This document shows, piece after piece, positions 17,787 to 28,164 of a stretch of 64,000 nt of DNA (positions are counted from its first letter, which is position 1; the number at the start of each line of letters is the position of its first letter). The position numbers and the translations under genes are program-made. This DNA comes from Candidatus Delongbacteria bacterium (GTDB lineage: Bacteria; CAIWAD01). Location of the stretch: positions 45,001 to 109,000 of the forward strand of contig JACKCN010000001.1 of assembly GCA_020634015.1 (NCBI GenBank), written 5' to 3'. Under the pieces are notes generated by a model. That model did not search any database. It worked only from the letters and a program-made list of their open reading frames with translations, and was not told the origin of the DNA.

Positions 17787-18857
17787 TCATCGGCGGGGCC
17801 CTCGCGGCAGAGTCGACTGGTTCAGCCAGGGCACCAGAGCACTGGCGGCCAGAGTGGCCAGCACAAGCCCCGCTTCGCCCAGATGCAAGGCCGGTACGGC
17901 CAGCAGCAGGCTGCCCAGCAGCAGGCCGTGTGACAGGCGTCCCCGGGCGGTCAGAGGTGTATGCACGCTCTCGGCGGCTCCAAACACCAGCAGGGGAAGC
18001 AGAAAACTGCCGCTGCACCAGAGACTGAAGGCGGGCCAGTGCGCCAGACCCGACGCGTTCACCAGCAGGACTCCAGTGCCGAAGACGGCCAGGGCCGTGA
18101 CCGGGACTTTCCAGTCGATCACACGGCGTGTCACCAGCAGCACTCCCCCCGGCAGCAGGGCCAGCAGGCTGGCCGCACCCAGTGTGCCCGGGTGCAGGTT
18201 CCAGACGAAATCCAGCACCCCACCACTGCTCAGCCGTTCCTGGAGCTGCGCCAGGCGGCTGAGGGTCAGGGGCACGTCCACGGGTGGGTTGACCAGCCCG
18301 TGCTCGGTGCTCGCTTCCAGCTCGGCCAGGGCCTGCCAGGCTTGCTGCAATTGTGTCTTCAGGGTGACCGGCACCGAGGCGGGCAGACTGAACCAGCCCT
18401 TCTCAAGCCACCAGAGCGGTGTCAGCAGTCCGCCCCCCGGTTGGGCCACCAGATCCAGCAGAAGGCGCGCGAAGAGCGCCGGATGCATGGCGGCGCGCCC
18501 ATACCCCCCAAAGAGCTGCTCGGCCAGAAAGGCGCCCAGGCCACCGGCCAGCATGACCTGGCTCCAGTGCAGGTCTGGCGGCAACAACAGCGCAAAGACC
18601 AACCCGCCCAGCAGGGCGTGTCCGTCCAGGGTGCGCTGGCGATTGCCGGCCACGGCCTTGGTGAAGGCCTCCGCCAGCAGGAAGGACGCCGCCGCCACTC
18701 CCGCGGTGCGCAGGGCGGGCAGGCCGTAGAGCCCGAAGGCTACCAGCAGCAGGGGCGCCAGCGCCAGCATGGACTGGCCGTGCAGGGCCGAAAGGCGGGA
18801 CCGTGTGCGCAGCAGAGGCATCGGGGCCAGACGGAACACGGGGCGTGCCTCAGACAT
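17787..18857 (-). CDS. rnfD: RnfD-like membrane subunit
   Basis: About 356 residues and eight to nine hydrophobic helices, matching RnfD/NqrB. Family-like segments include GNRQRTLDGHALLGGLVFALLLPP (compare the TLxDGSAxxTGLLLALxLPP region) and MHPALFARLLL. The threonine that carries covalent FMN in RnfD lies in an SGAT motif; here the matching place reads GGGLLTPLWW, so a threonine remains without the flavinylation context. The ATG at 18857 with GAGGTG upstream is preferred over the longer open frame that overlaps rnfC. Overlaps the rnfC end by 8 bases. Confidence 0.72.
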   Translation of the reverse strand: MSEARPVFRLAPMPLLRTRSRLSALHGQSMLALAPLLLVAFGLYGLPALRTAGVAAASFLLAEAFTKAVAGNRQRTLDGHALLGGLVFALLLPPDLHWSQVMLAGGLGAFLAEQLFGGYGRAAMHPALFARLLLDLVAQPGGGLLTPLWWLEKGWFSLPASVPVTLKTQLQQAWQALAELEASTEHGLVNPPVDVPLTLSRLAQLQERLSSGGVLDFVWNLHPGTLGAASLLALLPGGVLLVTRRVIDWKVPVTALAVFGTGVLLVNASGLAHWPAFSLWCSGSFLLPLLVFGAAESVHTPLTARGRLSHGLLLGSLLLAVPALHLGEAGLVLATLAASALVPWLNQSTLPRGPRR

Positions 18858-20112
18858 GGCGCACCTCGCGCAGCTGCTGCAGTCCTTTGCGCAGACTGTG
18901 TCCCAGATGGATGTGGCTGGGGCAGACATAACTGCACACACCGCAGAGCAGGCAGTGCTCCAGCCCCATCCCGCGGGCCTCGTGCAGGCGCTGCTCTTCG
19001 ATCAGATGCACCAGGCGGGGCGGGGCCAGGCTGCGCGGACAGGCTTCCAGACAGCGCCCGCAGGTGTTGCAGGCGTCCTCACGCAGGCGCGGCAATTCCT
19101 CCGGGTTGGCGGTCACCAGCGCCCGCAGGGGCGGACAGAGGGGCGAGTCCGTGTCACGCAGCAACTTGCCGTCCAGAGCTCCACCCGCGAATGCCGCGCT
19201 CGGTGGCCCCTCGGGAAAGAGCTCCTGCCAGGGCAGACCGCTGGGCAGTTCGACCAGCTCGCCGTTTCCGGCCAGGTCCGAGACGGACAGCAGAAAATGA
19301 TCGGCGGGGCCCACCGTGAGCCGCCGTTCCAGCAGCAGCAGGCGGTCCAGATCGAGCACGAGCACTCCCTGACCGGCCAGCAGGCGCGTGGGATCCAGTG
19401 TGCGGGACGGATTGACCAGCCGTGTGGCACGCTCGGCCAGCAGGCGGGGATGGGCACCGGGATGGCTGTTGTCCAGCTGGATCCGGGTCAGGCTGATACC
19501 GGGCTTGAGCGCGGCCACCAGAGCTTCGGCCGCCTTGCGCTGGGGAGCACGGTGCGCCAGATGCAGATGCTGGAAACGAGCACGTTCCAGCACCAGGTCC
19601 AGCGCGCACGAGAGTGCCTTTCCGCGGGCCAGTTCTTCCAGTCGGGCCATCAGGGTCCAGTGCCCCAGTTCGGTCTCGGCGGCGTTGAGAATCAGGATCG
19701 CACCGGCAGGCAGGATTGCCAGCTCGTGATCCAGAGGAATCCCGTCCAGATTCTCGAGTCCCTGGGCCGACAGGGCCAACCCGGCCGAGAGCGGCTGCTC
19801 ATCTTCCTGCTCGACCTGAAGCACGGCGCAGGGCAGCAGGCAACCATCGCCCACTCTGCGGTTCTCGACGGCCAGGATCCGCCCGGACGCCGGTGCCAGT
19901 CGCACGCGGGACAGCAGTCCACAGGGTTCGCTCAGCGGCTCGCCGGCACTCACCCGTTGGCCGGCCACCACCAATGGCCGAGCCTCATCGTAGCGGTAGC
20001 CGCGCAGAGGCAGGACTCGCACACCGGTACCCTGCAGCTCGCGCCGGGGCGGAACCGCCCTGGGGCACCAGTCGGGTGGCAGAATGCCTTCCTTGAGGTG
20101 GAAACGGCGCAT
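18850..20112 (-). CDS. rnfC: RnfC-like electron-transport subunit
   Basis: A 420-residue peripheral subunit. The N-terminal part resembles a barrel-sandwich/NqrA-like region, and a SLBB-like segment follows. Two 4Fe-4S motifs end the protein: CNTCGRCLEACP near 350 and CLLCGVCSYVCP near 385. The NADH/FMN-binding glycine-rich segment typical of RnfC (GxGGAGFPT) is not visible, and the region where it should lie is short. It is the first gene of the C-D-E-A-B operon. It starts at ATG 20112 with only a weak ribosome site. Confidence 0.75.
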   Translation of the reverse strand: MRRFHLKEGILPPDWCPRAVPPRRELQGTGVRVLPLRGYRYDEARPLVVAGQRVSAGEPLSEPCGLLSRVRLAPASGRILAVENRRVGDGCLLPCAVLQVEQEDEQPLSAGLALSAQGLENLDGIPLDHELAILPAGAILILNAAETELGHWTLMARLEELARGKALSCALDLVLERARFQHLHLAHRAPQRKAAEALVAALKPGISLTRIQLDNSHPGAHPRLLAERATRLVNPSRTLDPTRLLAGQGVLVLDLDRLLLLERRLTVGPADHFLLSVSDLAGNGELVELPSGLPWQELFPEGPPSAAFAGGALDGKLLRDTDSPLCPPLRALVTANPEELPRLREDACNTCGRCLEACPRSLAPPRLVHLIEEQRLHEARGMGLEHCLLCGVCSYVCPSHIHLGHSLRKGLQQLREVRHV

Positions 20113-20295
20113 CAGTGCCCAGCCTTCGGGAAAGGGGACTCAGGAGGAAGAGGGCAGATGGCGGGAGAGCACACACTGAGTCCGCTGGGACATCTCGGAT
20201 CACGCCGGAGAGTTTGCATTGAATCCATCACGGCACACTTTCGTCTGTCCGGCGGGACACGTGGAGTCTGGAATCCGATTGGCTGGGTGCTTGAA

Positions 20296-20320
20296 ACACC
20301 CGGTCAGCGAAACCGGGTGT
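20296..20320 (-). terminator. Hairpin after nrdR
   Basis: A perfect 9-bp stem (ACACCCGGT / ACCGGGTGT) with a 7-base loop, located 13 bases beyond the nrdR stop. The following minus-strand sequence is only TTCAA, so the T tract is poor; it may be Rho-assisted or stabilise the 3' end. The 220 bases to rnfC hold nothing else clear. Confidence 0.5.
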
Positions 20321-20332
20321 CCCTGGAGAGGT

Positions 20333-20809
20333 TCAGGCACCACCCTGGGGCAAACTTTCCCGCAGAGTGTGCAATTCGTTCAGGAATCCTTCGGCATCCT
20401 GGAAACGCCGGTAGACACTGGCGAAGCGGATGTAGGCCACCTCATCGAAGGCCAGCAGGCGATCCAGCACGATGCGCCCCAGGCGCTGGCTCTCGATCTC
20501 GCCGCTGGCCGCGGCGCCGGCCTGCACCACCCGCTCGACCGAATCGATCAGCTCGTCCACCTGGGCCTCGCCATAGCCGCGCTTGTGCAGCGCCTGCAGA
20601 ATGCCGCGCCGCAACTTGGCCCGGCTGTAGACTTCGCGGCGTCCATCCGACTTGATGACCGTGAGCTGCGCACCCTCCACATATTCGTAGGTGGTGAAGC
20701 GGGCCTGGCAGACACTGCACTCGCGCCGACGCCGGATGGCGCTGTGATCGCCCAGCGGTCGGCTGTCGATCACGGTGTCCTTGTTCTGGCCGCAGGATGG
20801 GCATTTCAT
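20333..20809 (-). CDS. nrdR: Transcriptional repressor NrdR
   Basis: A 158-residue ATP/dATP-sensing repressor of ribonucleotide reductase genes. The N-terminal zinc ribbon has CPSCG and CSVCQARFTTYE. The ATP-cone follows (VIKSDGRREVYSRAKLRRGILQAL). Length is standard. The ATG follows the glyA stop directly (TGA-ATG), with GGAGGTGAG upstream, so the pair is co-translated. No ribonucleotide reductase gene is present in this window. Confidence 0.97.
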   Translation of the reverse strand: MKCPSCGQNKDTVIDSRPLGDHSAIRRRRECSVCQARFTTYEYVEGAQLTVIKSDGRREVYSRAKLRRGILQALHKRGYGEAQVDELIDSVERVVQAGAAASGEIESQRLGRIVLDRLLAFDEVAYIRFASVYRRFQDAEGFLNELHTLRESLPQGGA

Positions 20810-22135
<1,326 letters not shown>

Positions 22136-22161
22136 GGGGCCTTTCCTGGTCTCCGGGCCGC

Positions 22162-22623
22162 TCAGCAGCCGGTGAGTCCGTGCAGTTTTTCCAGTCGGCG
22201 GGTGTGACGGCCGCCCTCGAAGGATGTGTCCAGCCAGGTCGCCAGAATGCGCAGGTTCTCTTCCACGCTGCGCATGCGTCCCGCGAGAGCCAGGCAGTTG
22301 GAGTCGTTGTGCAGACGGCTCAGCCGGGCCGATTCCACTTCAAGACACAGGGCACAGCGCACACCCTTGAGCTTGTTGGCACAGATCGAGGCGCCAATGC
22401 CGGAACCGCAGAGCACGACGGCCAAGTGGACTTCGCCATGCGACAGCGCCCGCGCGCAGGGCACGATGCTGTCGGGGTAATCCATGGCCACGGGTTCGTG
22501 GGCCCCGAAATCACGGACCTGGAATCCACGATCCATCAGGGCCTGGATCACCGCCAGTCGGGCTTCGTGGGCGGCGTGGTCGGCGGCCACTCCGATCACG
22601 GGAGTCAGGGAGTCGAGGCTCAT
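22162..22623 (-). CDS. rpiB: Ribose 5-phosphate isomerase B
   Basis: A 153-residue LacAB/RpiB-family sugar-phosphate isomerase that interconverts ribulose 5-phosphate and ribose 5-phosphate. Signature segments are VAADHAAHEARL at the start, DYPDSIVPCARAL, the active-site GSGIGASICANKLKGVRCALC, and NDSNCLALAGRM. The start MSLDSLTPVIGVAADHAA at 22623 overlaps the upstream stop as ATGA. The 26 bases to glyA contain no terminator. Confidence 0.93.
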   Translation of the reverse strand: MSLDSLTPVIGVAADHAAHEARLAVIQALMDRGFQVRDFGAHEPVAMDYPDSIVPCARALSHGEVHLAVVLCGSGIGASICANKLKGVRCALCLEVESARLSRLHNDSNCLALAGRMRSVEENLRILATWLDTSFEGGRHTRRLEKLHGLTGC

Positions 22624-23863
22624 TCCAGCAACCAGCCGTAGCAAGGGTGCCCGTCCAGAGTCTTGCCCTGGTTGAGGAAACGGTCGCCCTTGGTGGGCAG
22701 CACCGGCTCGAGTGCATCACGCCGGTTGCGGGCCTGAGCCTTGGCCCCGGGGTCGGTGACCTGGCTGTAGTAGTTGGCGGCCAGTTCGTAGGCCAGCTTG
22801 TCATAGAACTTGAGCGGTCCGTCGGAGCACTCGTCCACGCTGGCTTCGGCCACCTGGGCCAGCAGGATCAGGCCCTTGCCGCCGGGAGCCTTGGCCCGGG
22901 CCTTGCTGCCCCAGCTGCGCGCGACCTTGAGCTGGCGCAGTTCGAGATACAGATTGCCGATGCGGACCATCGTGTCCTCGTCGCCTCCCTTGAGCGTGTC
23001 CAGGGTCTTGAGCGCGGAGATGGCGCCGTTGATGTCATCCAGTTCGATCAGGCAGTCGGCCAGACTCTTGAAGACCTGCTCGTTCTCGGGCTGCTCCTGG
23101 CTGAGGCCTTCCAGCAGGACGCGTGCCTTCTGGTAGGTCTCGGTGCTGGCGAAATCCACATAGGCCCGGGCCAGTTCCAGCCGGGCGCGAGTATTGGTGG
23201 GGTCTGCGGCGACCTGCTCCTCGAGTGAGACGATGATGTCACCCGTGCTGAAGTTGCGCTTGGTGATCCGGGTCTTCTCTTCCAGATAGGATGTCTCGTC
23301 GGGATTGAGCGCGATCAGGGTGTCAGCACGTCCAGCACGGCCTTCCAGTCCTCGGCCTCTCCGCTGTCCGAGGCCTTGGCCGCGAGCATGGTCTTGATCG
23401 ACTTCCACGAGTTCTCGTCGTCGGGCTTCAGCTTCACGGCTTCGCGGTACTCGGCCAGAGCCTTGGCATCCATGTTGGCGTTCTCGTAAAGCCTGGCCAA
23501 CGACACGCGCTCGTAATGTTCCTCAGGGCGCTTGGAAACGGCCAGTTCCATCACCAGCAGGGCCGAGTCGGGCATGGACAGCTGACTGTAACACAGCGAC
23601 CAGTACTTGAGGTGGGCCGCCTTTTCCAGGTCCTGGTCCAGACTGAAGACCTTGGTATAGTTGTTGGCCGCATCACGGTAGGCGCCTTGTTTCTTGTACT
23701 CGGTGGCGAAGCTCAGCGCCATGTCGCGCTCCTGCTCCCGGGCGGCCTTTTCCGCGGCGTTGAGTTCCTTCTTGGTGGGCTCGGTGTCCACCGGAGTCTG
23801 GTAGGCGGAATTGCAGGCGGCCAGCAGAAAGGCCAGCGCAAGTGACAGAAAAACCTTGTTCAT
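22620..23863 (-). CDS. TPR-repeat lipoprotein, one frameshift
   Basis: A predicted lipoprotein: MNKVFLSLALAFLLAAC gives a signal peptide with lipobox LAAC. The mature part is built of helical tetratricopeptide-like repeats (YRDAANNYTKVFSLDQDLEKA, ALAEYREAVKLKPDD, ARLELARAYVDF, NGAISALKTLD). One frame ends at 23315 after DWKAVLDVL, and the next begins with DTLIALNPDETSYLEEK. Restoring one G in CTGACACC joins them, giving about 413 residues. TPR lipoproteins scaffold envelope complexes; no specific partner can be named. It precedes rpiB with an ATGA overlap. The frameshift is probably a sequence error because both halves keep the TPR pattern. Confidence 0.8.
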
Positions 23864-23908
23864 TGGAAAAGCACCTTCAATTGACAGATGAGAAGCTTGA
23901 TCACCGGA

Positions 23909-25171
23909 TCAGCGGTTGTAGACGGGACGCCGGAACCACAGGTCGCTGCCCGCGAAACTCGCGTGCAGGCGCCAGCCCTGTTCTTCCAGCCCCAGCCCGG
24001 CCTTGTCGCCGCTGAGAGTGTATTCGAATCCCAGGTCCATCCAACCCAGCCGGTCGCGGGTCGGGATGCTGCAGCCCGCACTGAGGGACAGCAGGTTGAC
24101 GTCCTTGTACTCGTCGGCTCCGCCCAGCAGGGCCGCCTTGTTGTACGCCAGATAGCCCTGCTCGAAACGCAGGCCCGTACGCCAGTCCCACTTGCGATAC
24201 CAGGCGAGGGTGAAATCATCCTCGTGCAGACGTTCCACGCCCAAGGCCAGGCTCAGGGCGCTGTCCTGACGGCGGGCCAGACTGAGATCGGCGGCGCTGT
24301 TGCCCGCAAGTTGCGTGGAGCTCCAGTCGCTCCAGCTCAGGTCGGCCAGCCAGCGTATCGTGTTCTGGCGCAGGGCGGCACCCAGATCGATGGTCAGTGG
24401 CACGTCCACATGGCCCAGAGCCTGACGGCTGTCGTCGTTGTTGGAGGCGCTCTCGCGGTCCAGGCTCAGGCGGGCGCGGGTGGGCAGATTTCCGGCAAGG
24501 CCCAGACCCAGCTCGGGAGTGGGCTGCCAGAGAGCGCCCAGACGCAGACTGGGCCCGACCATGCCCAGACGATAGTTGGTGCGCACATCGAAGGGCGGCG
24601 CCACCTGCACGTGATACAGCGAATACTCCTGGCGCAGGCTGCCGAAGATCAGGCCGGTTTCCAGTCCCACCTTGAGATTCTGTGCGGGCCAGTCCCGCGC
24701 GAAGGTCACCGTGGCCAGCGAGAAGCCGCCACTGCCCTTGAGGAATTCGTAATACTCCTCGCCTTCGCTGTTGCTGTCGTGGTTGCGCAGGCTGAAGTCC
24801 ATCCGGCTCCAGGGGCGCAACCCCAGCGACGCGGAGACGCGATTCCAGGTGAGCGGGAAGGACAGATAGAACTGGTCGAAACTGCCGGTAACATCACTGG
24901 TGCTGGTCGTGTTGTCGATTGCGGTCAGCCCGCGCGCGCCAAGTCCCAGCTGGATGCGCGTGAGACGTCCACCGCTGACGGCGGCGGGATTGCGCAGGGG
25001 AATGCGCAGGCTGTCGCTGATGGCCAGACCGGTGCCTCCGCGACCGGCGTCGGCGGCATTTGCCGTCCACTCAAGCTGGCCCCAGCCACCACGGCTGAGG
25101 GGCCCGGCAGACGCGGACAGGGACAGCAGCAGGACCGCCAGCAGGCCGCCGCGCAGGGTATACGGGATCAT
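23909..25171 (-). CDS. Outer-membrane beta-barrel protein, PorV/FadL-like
   Basis: About 420 residues with a signal peptide (IPYTLRGGLLAVLLLSLSASAG). Just after cleavage comes AADAGRGGTGLAISDSLRIPLRNPAAV, the A-R-MGGA...NPA pattern of UPF0164/PorV/FadL-type barrels. Alternating hydrophobic strands rich in Trp and Tyr run to the end, and the last strand ends in LWFRRPVYNR. Such barrels serve as transporters or type IX secretion accessories in FCB bacteria; the role here is not known. The start at 25171 overlaps the preceding lipoprotein stop (ATGA), so the two are co-expressed. Confidence 0.78.
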   Translation of the reverse strand: MIPYTLRGGLLAVLLLSLSASAGPLSRGGWGQLEWTANAADAGRGGTGLAISDSLRIPLRNPAAVSGGRLTRIQLGLGARGLTAIDNTTSTSDVTGSFDQFYLSFPLTWNRVSASLGLRPWSRMDFSLRNHDSNSEGEEYYEFLKGSGGFSLATVTFARDWPAQNLKVGLETGLIFGSLRQEYSLYHVQVAPPFDVRTNYRLGMVGPSLRLGALWQPTPELGLGLAGNLPTRARLSLDRESASNNDDSRQALGHVDVPLTIDLGAALRQNTIRWLADLSWSDWSSTQLAGNSAADLSLARRQDSALSLALGVERLHEDDFTLAWYRKWDWRTGLRFEQGYLAYNKAALLGGADEYKDVNLLSLSAGCSIPTRDRLGWMDLGFEYTLSGDKAGLGLEEQGWRLHASFAGSDLWFRRPVYNR

Positions 25172-26551
25172 TGCTGCCCCCAGGGCTCGGGCGACTCGGT
25201 CCATTTGTAGACCAGACGCGGTTTCAGCGAGTCCGCCAGGGCGGGATCGACCAGCAGCAGCTTGCGCAGTTCCAGATCTCCGGGATAGAAGCGCAGGGCC
25301 ACGGTCATGCTGTCGTCCGGCGAGAAGTCGTTGCGCCCGGTCCAGAAGTGCACCAGCATGTTGACCACGCTGAATTCGAGCTGGCTGCTGTCGGCATCGA
25401 CGGTCTCGGCCGAGTAACGGTTGTACTGGAAGGCGGCGGAATTGAGATCGACTCCATCCGCGGGAAAGTCCGACATGCCGTAGAGGTAGACCGTGCCCCC
25501 GTCGGCGTTGAAGCTCTGCTCGAGAATCGGCAGCCGCAGATAGGCCTTCAGCAGCGAGGTCGTGGTGGGATCGAGCACCACATCGCCGTCCATCGGTCTG
25601 AAGGGCGGCAGCCGCAGCAGGACCTGCAGCGAGGGGCCCGAGGAAATGCTGAGACCCGTGGTGCTGCCCGCATCCTGGAACACGGTGTTCTGCCAGGCAC
25701 TGACCTGGAAGGCCCAGGTGGTGGAATCCTGGACGCCCAGTTCCGGGTCGTCCACATAATAGTGCTGGTAGTACAGGCGATAGCCGGGTTTGAGGATGCT
25801 GTCCCAGCCGTATCCCAGAAACGCCAGCATGCCCTGCTCATCGTCGGGCATGCTCAGCAGCAGCGTGCGACGCCAGCGCTGGGGATTGCTGTTGGGCACG
25901 GGGCTGGCCAGGCTGTCGCTGGTGAACCACCACTCGTGTCCTTCGAGGCTGCGGAAACTGCGGATGCCTTCGGCGGGGTCGGAATTCAGACTGCCGTTGA
26001 GGTCGCCCCAGAACATCTCGTTCTGATGGAAGGTGGTGCGCAGGCTGTCCAGCACCGTGGGTGAGGCTCCATTGCCATAGAGCACGTCCCAGTAGAGCGA
26101 GTCCTGGACCTCCGTGCCATCGGGAGGATCCTGGATCAGCAACAGGTCCAGCGCCAGTTCCTGGACGACTCCGTCTTCCCAGGAGGGCCGAAGATCACGC
26201 GGCTGCTGTCCCGGTCCATGCGCAATGACAGGTAGACGCTGTCGATGCTGACCGTGTCGGGAATCAGGGCGATGGATTCGGGGAGCTGGTACTCGATGTG
26301 CACCACCATCCGGGATTCCAGCCCTGGGCTTCGAGCCGCCCCACGAACTGCAGGTCGGAGAACTTCATCTGCTGATCGGCCTGGAACACCGCGGCGCGGG
26401 TCACCAGCAGGCTGTCCCACTGTCCGTCGGGATTGCCGCCGGGCAGCCCTCCCACCGAGCCCACTTCTTCGTCGCAGGCGGAAAACAGCAGCATCAACAG
26501 TAGCAGGCAGCAGGCTGGTCCAGCCAGCGAATGCCGCGATCGGTCGGTCAT
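25168..26551 (-). CDS. Secreted lipoprotein of unknown function, two frameshifts
   Basis: MTDRSRHSLAG... LLLLMLLFSAC is a lipoprotein signal with the cysteine followed by DEEVGSVGG. The mature protein is about 440 residues, beta-rich, with many acidic residues and Trp/Tyr (RRTLLLSMPDD, YRLYYQHYYVDD, LVHFWTGRNDFSPDDSM). Frames change near 26310 (one missing G in CAGGGCTGG) and near 26178 (one missing C in GGCCCTCC); both fit loss of a base from a G or C run. No family was recognised. It overlaps the outer-membrane barrel gene, which suggests a surface partner pair. Confidence 0.7.
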
Positions 26552-26939
26552 GGGCAGTTCCAAGATGGTGCGCAGTGCGGCAGGGGCCCGCCCGTGCGAA
26601 TGGATGAAGCGGGGCTCCCGGGCAATGCGGCTGTGGGTCGTCAGCAGCCTGAACCGCCATTGCGGCTGGTCCGACAGACTCCTAGCGGTTGGGGGCCGCG
26701 TTCGTTCCCGCCCGATTCGGCATTCGGTGGACGCGAGACCCCGTCGAAGCCGGCAAATATAGGGGATTTCATGGCCCCCGGAACCGCCTGCCGGGAAACC
26801 TTGCAAGCCACGGGAAAAAGAGAGCCCGCGCCCCATGGCAGGGTCAGCAGCCATGGGGCGCAGTGTGTGCAGCCGGAAGACCGCTGGCACGCTGATTGTC
26901 CGGAACGAATGCCCCCCCAGGTACCCGCCCCGGCACGGC
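26552..26939. other. Intergenic region upstream of the lipoprotein gene
   Basis: About 390 bases between the lipoprotein start and the small gene at 26940. It holds the candidate promoter at 26756-26783 and a long leader of roughly 200 bases before the lipoprotein ATG. No gene, tRNA or known regulatory RNA was recognised in it. Confidence 0.5.
26756..26783 (-). promoter_or_regulatory. Candidate promoter for the lipoprotein/barrel operon
   Basis: On the minus strand CTATATTTG (TATATT is the complement of 26756-26761), with TTCCGG 16 bases upstream. The -10 also fits the Bacteroidetes TAnnTTTG pattern. The same TTCCGG...CTATATT arrangement occurs before the BMC genes at 39763-39791. Confidence 0.4.
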
Positions 26940-27146
26940 TCAGCTGGCCAGGTCCTCCGGGTTCGCATCCAGGTGATCCTGCATCAGGCTGAGCTGGATC
27001 CGGACCAGGTCCAGCTCGGCTTCCATCTGGTCGCACCAAGCCAGCAGGCGCGCCTGCATCTGGTGGCGGGTCTCCGGCAGCGCCTGTGCGCCCCCCGTTT
27101 GCCGGCCCCTCCGGTGGATCCCTGAAGTCCAGACTCTGCTCTCCAT
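26940..27146 (-). CDS. Small hypothetical protein, helical
   Basis: A 68-residue frame beginning MESRVWTSGIHRRG and ending ANPEDLAS, with AGGGG six bases before the ATG. Residues 28-60 (MQARLLAWCDQMEAELDLVRI, then QLSLMQDHL) form a good heptad-like amphipathic helix. The region before it is basic. No family is recognised. It stands alone, just before the repeat-rich region; codon use looks coding-like, but conservation is unknown. Confidence 0.4.
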   Translation of the reverse strand: MESRVWTSGIHRRGRQTGGAQALPETRHQMQARLLAWCDQMEAELDLVRIQLSLMQDHLDANPEDLAS

Positions 27147-27536
27147 CTCGCACCCCTTGTTTCCCGCCCGCGGTCGTCCATCGTTTCCGTTCCCGACGGT
27201 CGCCGCCGGTCCCGCCAGGGCTCTTCCCCTTGGCTCGCGCTCAAGATGGCCCCATTTCCGGCAGCCGGGGGTGCCCCGTGGCACCTCCCTGAATGAGCCA
27301 CGACACGGCTGGCTGTGGCCTGGCGCACTCCCGGCTTTGCGCCTCGCGGATTCGCCGTGCCGGGCCAACATCGGGGCTCCGCATGAGCGGGTTGTCAGGT
27401 TGGCGCAAGATCCGGGCAGGGCGGGACGTCGCTCCTCCTCCCCTTCAGTCCTGGGGTTGCGCCATGGGAATGATTCTGGGCGAATGGTCTGCTCATCTCG
27501 TGCTCGGCCGGGCGAGGGCCCCCTTTGCGGGGGAGC

Positions 27537-27730
27537 GTTTTCCACCTTTCTTTGGAGCGGGTCCAAAGAAAGGTGGAGCCAAAGAAAGATCCTCTTCGCA
27601 GGCCTCGCGCCGCGCAAACTTGGTCCGCTTCGCGGTCCGGCGAGCAAGCGCGGCGGACCACGCTCCCTGCCCGACCATTCCGTCTCGATGGTTCCGCCAC
27701 CGGCGTCACCGCTGTGGAAGCAGATGGATC
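27537..27730 (-). repeat. Dispersed repeat R1, copy B
   Basis: Inverted relative to copy A. Its hairpin is perfect: CCACCTTTCTTTGGA, a 5-base loop and TCCAAAGAAAGGTGG. It is followed by AGCCAAAGAAAGATCCTCTT and the conserved GTTCCGCCACCGGCGTCACC near the far end. It lies between the small gene and copy C. Confidence 0.85.
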
Positions 27731-27752
27731 AGAGGCCGTAGCTTCCAGCCGG

Positions 27753-27811
27753 GCCCGATGCAGCCCCACACACGTGATCATGTCTTCTGATTTTCCGGCG
27801 AAATCCGGGGG
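27753..27811 (-). repeat. Dispersed repeat R2, copy 2
   Basis: Reverse-complement match of 10894-10951, from GCCCGATGCAGCCCCACACA to TTTCCGGCGAAATCCGGGG. It lies just downstream of R1 copy B. At 10894 the neighbours are instead R3 and R1 copy A, so the units are combined differently at each site. Confidence 0.75.
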
Positions 27812-27935
27812 CCATGAGTCGCCGCCCGCACCGGAGTCGTCGAACCCTCAATCTTCCATCCCCTTCCACCGACACCCTGTCACTGACGCGATTCCGTGTT
27901 GCCTTCTTCGGCCCGGCGCAGCATGCCCACCAACA

Positions 27936-28146
27936 TGCATCGTTTTTCCACCTTTCTTTGGACGGGTCCCCGAACGGTGGATCCAAATCCATAGCCTCTG
28001 GAGAATCCACGCCGGGCGTGGATGCCAGGCAATCGGAACCATGCGGTCCGGCGAGCAAGCGACGGTCGAAAGGACCGTCGCCGCCTGACCGGGGCAGCAC
28101 CCGACCGTTCCACCACCGGCGTCCACCGCTGCGGAAGGGGATCTGA
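27936..28146 (-). repeat. Dispersed repeat R1, copy C (degenerate)
   Basis: Keeps the outer parts of R1 (TTTTCCACCTTTCTTTGGAC at one end, CCACCGGCGTCCACCGCTG at the other). The arm opposite the hairpin is mutated (CCGAACGGTGGATCC), and the middle is replaced. The new middle has a separate perfect 9-bp hairpin GCGACGGTC-gaaag-GACCGTCGC at 28062-28084, part of which reappears at 28607. Confidence 0.65.
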
Positions 28147-28164
28147 TTCCACCTCGAATCGCCA

